From: Rotaria sp. Silwood1
Taxonomy: Eukaryota > Rotifera > Eurotatoria > Philodinida > Philodinidae
Assembly: GCA_905250075.1 (NCBI GenBank)
Contig: CAJNOP010000022.1
Coordinates: forward strand, 1 to 64,000
Direction: 5' to 3'
Length of the DNA: 64,000 bases
Shown: positions 62,409 to 64,000 of the stretch, piece by piece
How the letters are laid out: the number at the start of each line of letters is the position of its first letter
Position numbering within the stretch: the stretch's first letter is position 1
Notes under the pieces: generated by a model
Told to the model about the DNA's origin: nothing
The model's input: the letters and a program-made list of their open reading frames with translations, nothing else
Databases searched by the model: none
Program-made: the position numbers and the translations under genes

Positions 62409-64000
62409 TCACCATATAGGTGGTGGAGGTTGCTGTTGATTATGATTATTATTTTGCTGAACATATTTGGCTAATTGTGCTGGTGGTCGAAAACGATTTA
62501 CATTATTCTAAAAGAAAGAATTTAAAATATCATCTTATTATAGTTAGTAATTTATTTCAATCTGTTATCTCTACTAACGTGTATCAATTCAGACTGATTC
62601 ATATGTTCTGTGTCTATGTAAAAGCAATATTGTATGTATATAAAATATGATCTGTAACTCAATATATTTAGTATTTCATTGTTTAATAAGACGATAAATA
62701 ATTGTAAATTAAATACTAGAAATCTATAGAGACGTTTTGTGAATTATTATTTTGATGAGTAGTCAAATTCAACAGTTTCAAATGTATAAAAGAGCATGAA
62801 TGCAATGCACGGATTCGGAAATTGACTTATCATACCCGTCATATTCTTATTATAGTTAGCATAATTCCTAAGCTTAAATCAAATCTCGTAAAGTTTAGAT
62901 CAATTGCTGTGTAGTCATTCTGAACTCTCCAACTAACTCACTCATAACTATAAGATAAGTACGAATCTACAAATCTATAACTACCATCACAAAAAACAAT
63001 AATGATAACTTCAAATCATTTTACTTTTTTCTTTTTTGATTTAAGAATATTTTCATCTCTTTCAAATAACCCAATCGATCTTCCATCAATAGTTCCCTGT
63101 TCATTACGTAATGCTGATGCAATACGTTTGGCTGCTGTTTTATTTAAATGATGTACATCACGTAAATGTCCAGTTAAATAACGTAATTTAACTGTTGATT
63201 GACACGGTGTATGTGGTATACGTTCTTGATGTGGTAAAACAGCATTATAATTACTTAATGGACATGATACATATGCTGTTTCATTTAAAACTTGTTCATC
63301 AGGTCGAAATAATATTCGTTGACTAGAATTTTCATTTTTCATCATAGCTTTAACTAATTTCATAGCACTTGCACGATTTAATTGATGATATGCAAGAAAA
63401 TGATCATATAATGCAAAATCTTGTTGTTCAGCTGATGGTGAACATAAACGTATACCATGCATAGGTCCAAGACCAAATACATTATGTCGTGTTAATGGAC
63501 ATGGTGCACGAAAAAATGATGGAAGTATTGAAACAATTGATGCTTCATTTGCTGATGAAAATAATGTTGGATGATCATCAAGATCACCCGATGATACAAG
63601 ACGAACAATTTGCATTGATGCTGCATAATTCAAATAATGATATTGTTTAAGATGTTCAAATAATGATATTTGAGAATTTGAACGACGTATACATGGAATA
63701 TGACGAACTTGATGATGTCGTTCAATACCATATGTATTTGTTGTTAATGGACAATAGTCACATTTGTAAGTTTTTAATTCTCGAACCTACGACAAAAGAA
63801 AAAATTTTTTTTTTCGGTTAGAGAATTAGGATTTGAGATAATGAAAAAAGAAAATACCGTTAATGAATTATGAGGTTGATTAGTCTCACTAGAATTATAA
63901 CGAAAAAAAAAACAAGTGATTAAGAATTTTTTGAAATAAAGTGACATATTTACATTTCTGGTAGTTCATCATCGTTTTCTGTTACTTTTTCGACTAGAGA
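62409..64000 (-). CDS. Protein with three CCHH zinc-finger-like repeats, partial (runs off window)
   Basis: Exons seen: 63954-64000 (cut by the edge), 63858-63888, 63025-63786 and probably 62409-62507. Phases agree. The main exon carries three repeats of the form C-P-L-[ST]-x16/17-C-x11/13-H-x4-H-x-L-N, starting CPLTTNTYGIERH, CPLTRHNVFGLG and CPLSNYNAVLPHQ. Each is followed by a short helix (NYAASMQIV, NRASAMKLV, NKTAAKRIA). The wide Cys-Cys spacing is unlike classic C2H2 fingers. If the GTAAAA donor at 63024-63019 is not used, the protein ends KKKKVK at 63016. If it is used, a Pro/Gln-rich tail (RFRPPAQLAKYVQQ, ending PPPPIW) is added. I do not recognise the family; nucleic-acid or protein binding through zinc is an inference. 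Confidence 0.7.

Noticed and set aside
1..64000. CRISPR arrays, operons, ribosome-binding sites, rRNA genes
   Set aside because: None seen; the sequence is intron-bearing eukaryotic nuclear DNA. Complete tRNA genes were not found by eye, though a computed scan could still reveal one.

Overview
The window is AT-rich nuclear DNA of an animal. The genes have GT-AG introns, many only 45-100 bp long, and encode metazoan proteins: a Van Gogh planar-polarity protein, an essential myosin light chain, a plasma-membrane Ca2+ pump and Bax inhibitor-1. Three things point to a bdelloid rotifer, as an inference only: TGTGGG-type interstitial hexamers (the bdelloid telomere motif, from memory), an eroded ADP-ribosyltransferase/TPR gene of a kind I recall as expanded in bdelloids, and a gene that joins a bacterial-type YbaY domain to methionine sulfoxide reductase B. 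All exon models below were built by hand from splice signals, reading phase and protein family conservation.

Layout. 1-1.1 kb: 5' end of an HSP90 gene (-), cut by the window edge. 3.3-4.3 kb: secreted or GPI-anchored Cys-rich protein (+). 7.0-7.4 kb: small unknown protein (-). 8.8-9.3 kb: essential myosin light chain (-). 14.9-22.7 kb: 17-exon PMCA Ca2+ pump (-), with a possible extra upstream exon at 24.0-24.2 kb. 32.5-34.1 kb: six-exon Bax inhibitor-1 (-). 35.5-36.6 kb: four-exon Mps1/TTK-like kinase (-). 38.7-43.2 kb: nested mobile-element debris, including a clear hAT-type MITE with target-site duplication, a dead hAT transposase, a long foldback and hairpins made of telomere-like hexamers. 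46.5-49.3 kb: Vang (+). 50.0-51.1 kb: secreted YbaY-MsrB fusion (-). 54.0-57.4 kb: two decayed genes. 58.0-59.8 kb: 11-exon secreted protein with four tandemly duplicated 30-nt exons (-). 62.4-64.0 kb: a protein with three CCHH zinc-finger-like repeats (-), running off the window.

The genes do not form a pathway or operon; this is an ordinary eukaryotic neighbourhood of unrelated genes. Several gene-free stretches and the long introns (PMCA intron 3, Vang intron 2) carry dispersed repeats. The most unusual items are the YbaY-MsrB fusion, the tandem mini-exon array, the telomere-like hairpins, the CCHH repeat protein, and a PMCA with a very large polar insertion and no recognisable calmodulin-binding tail.
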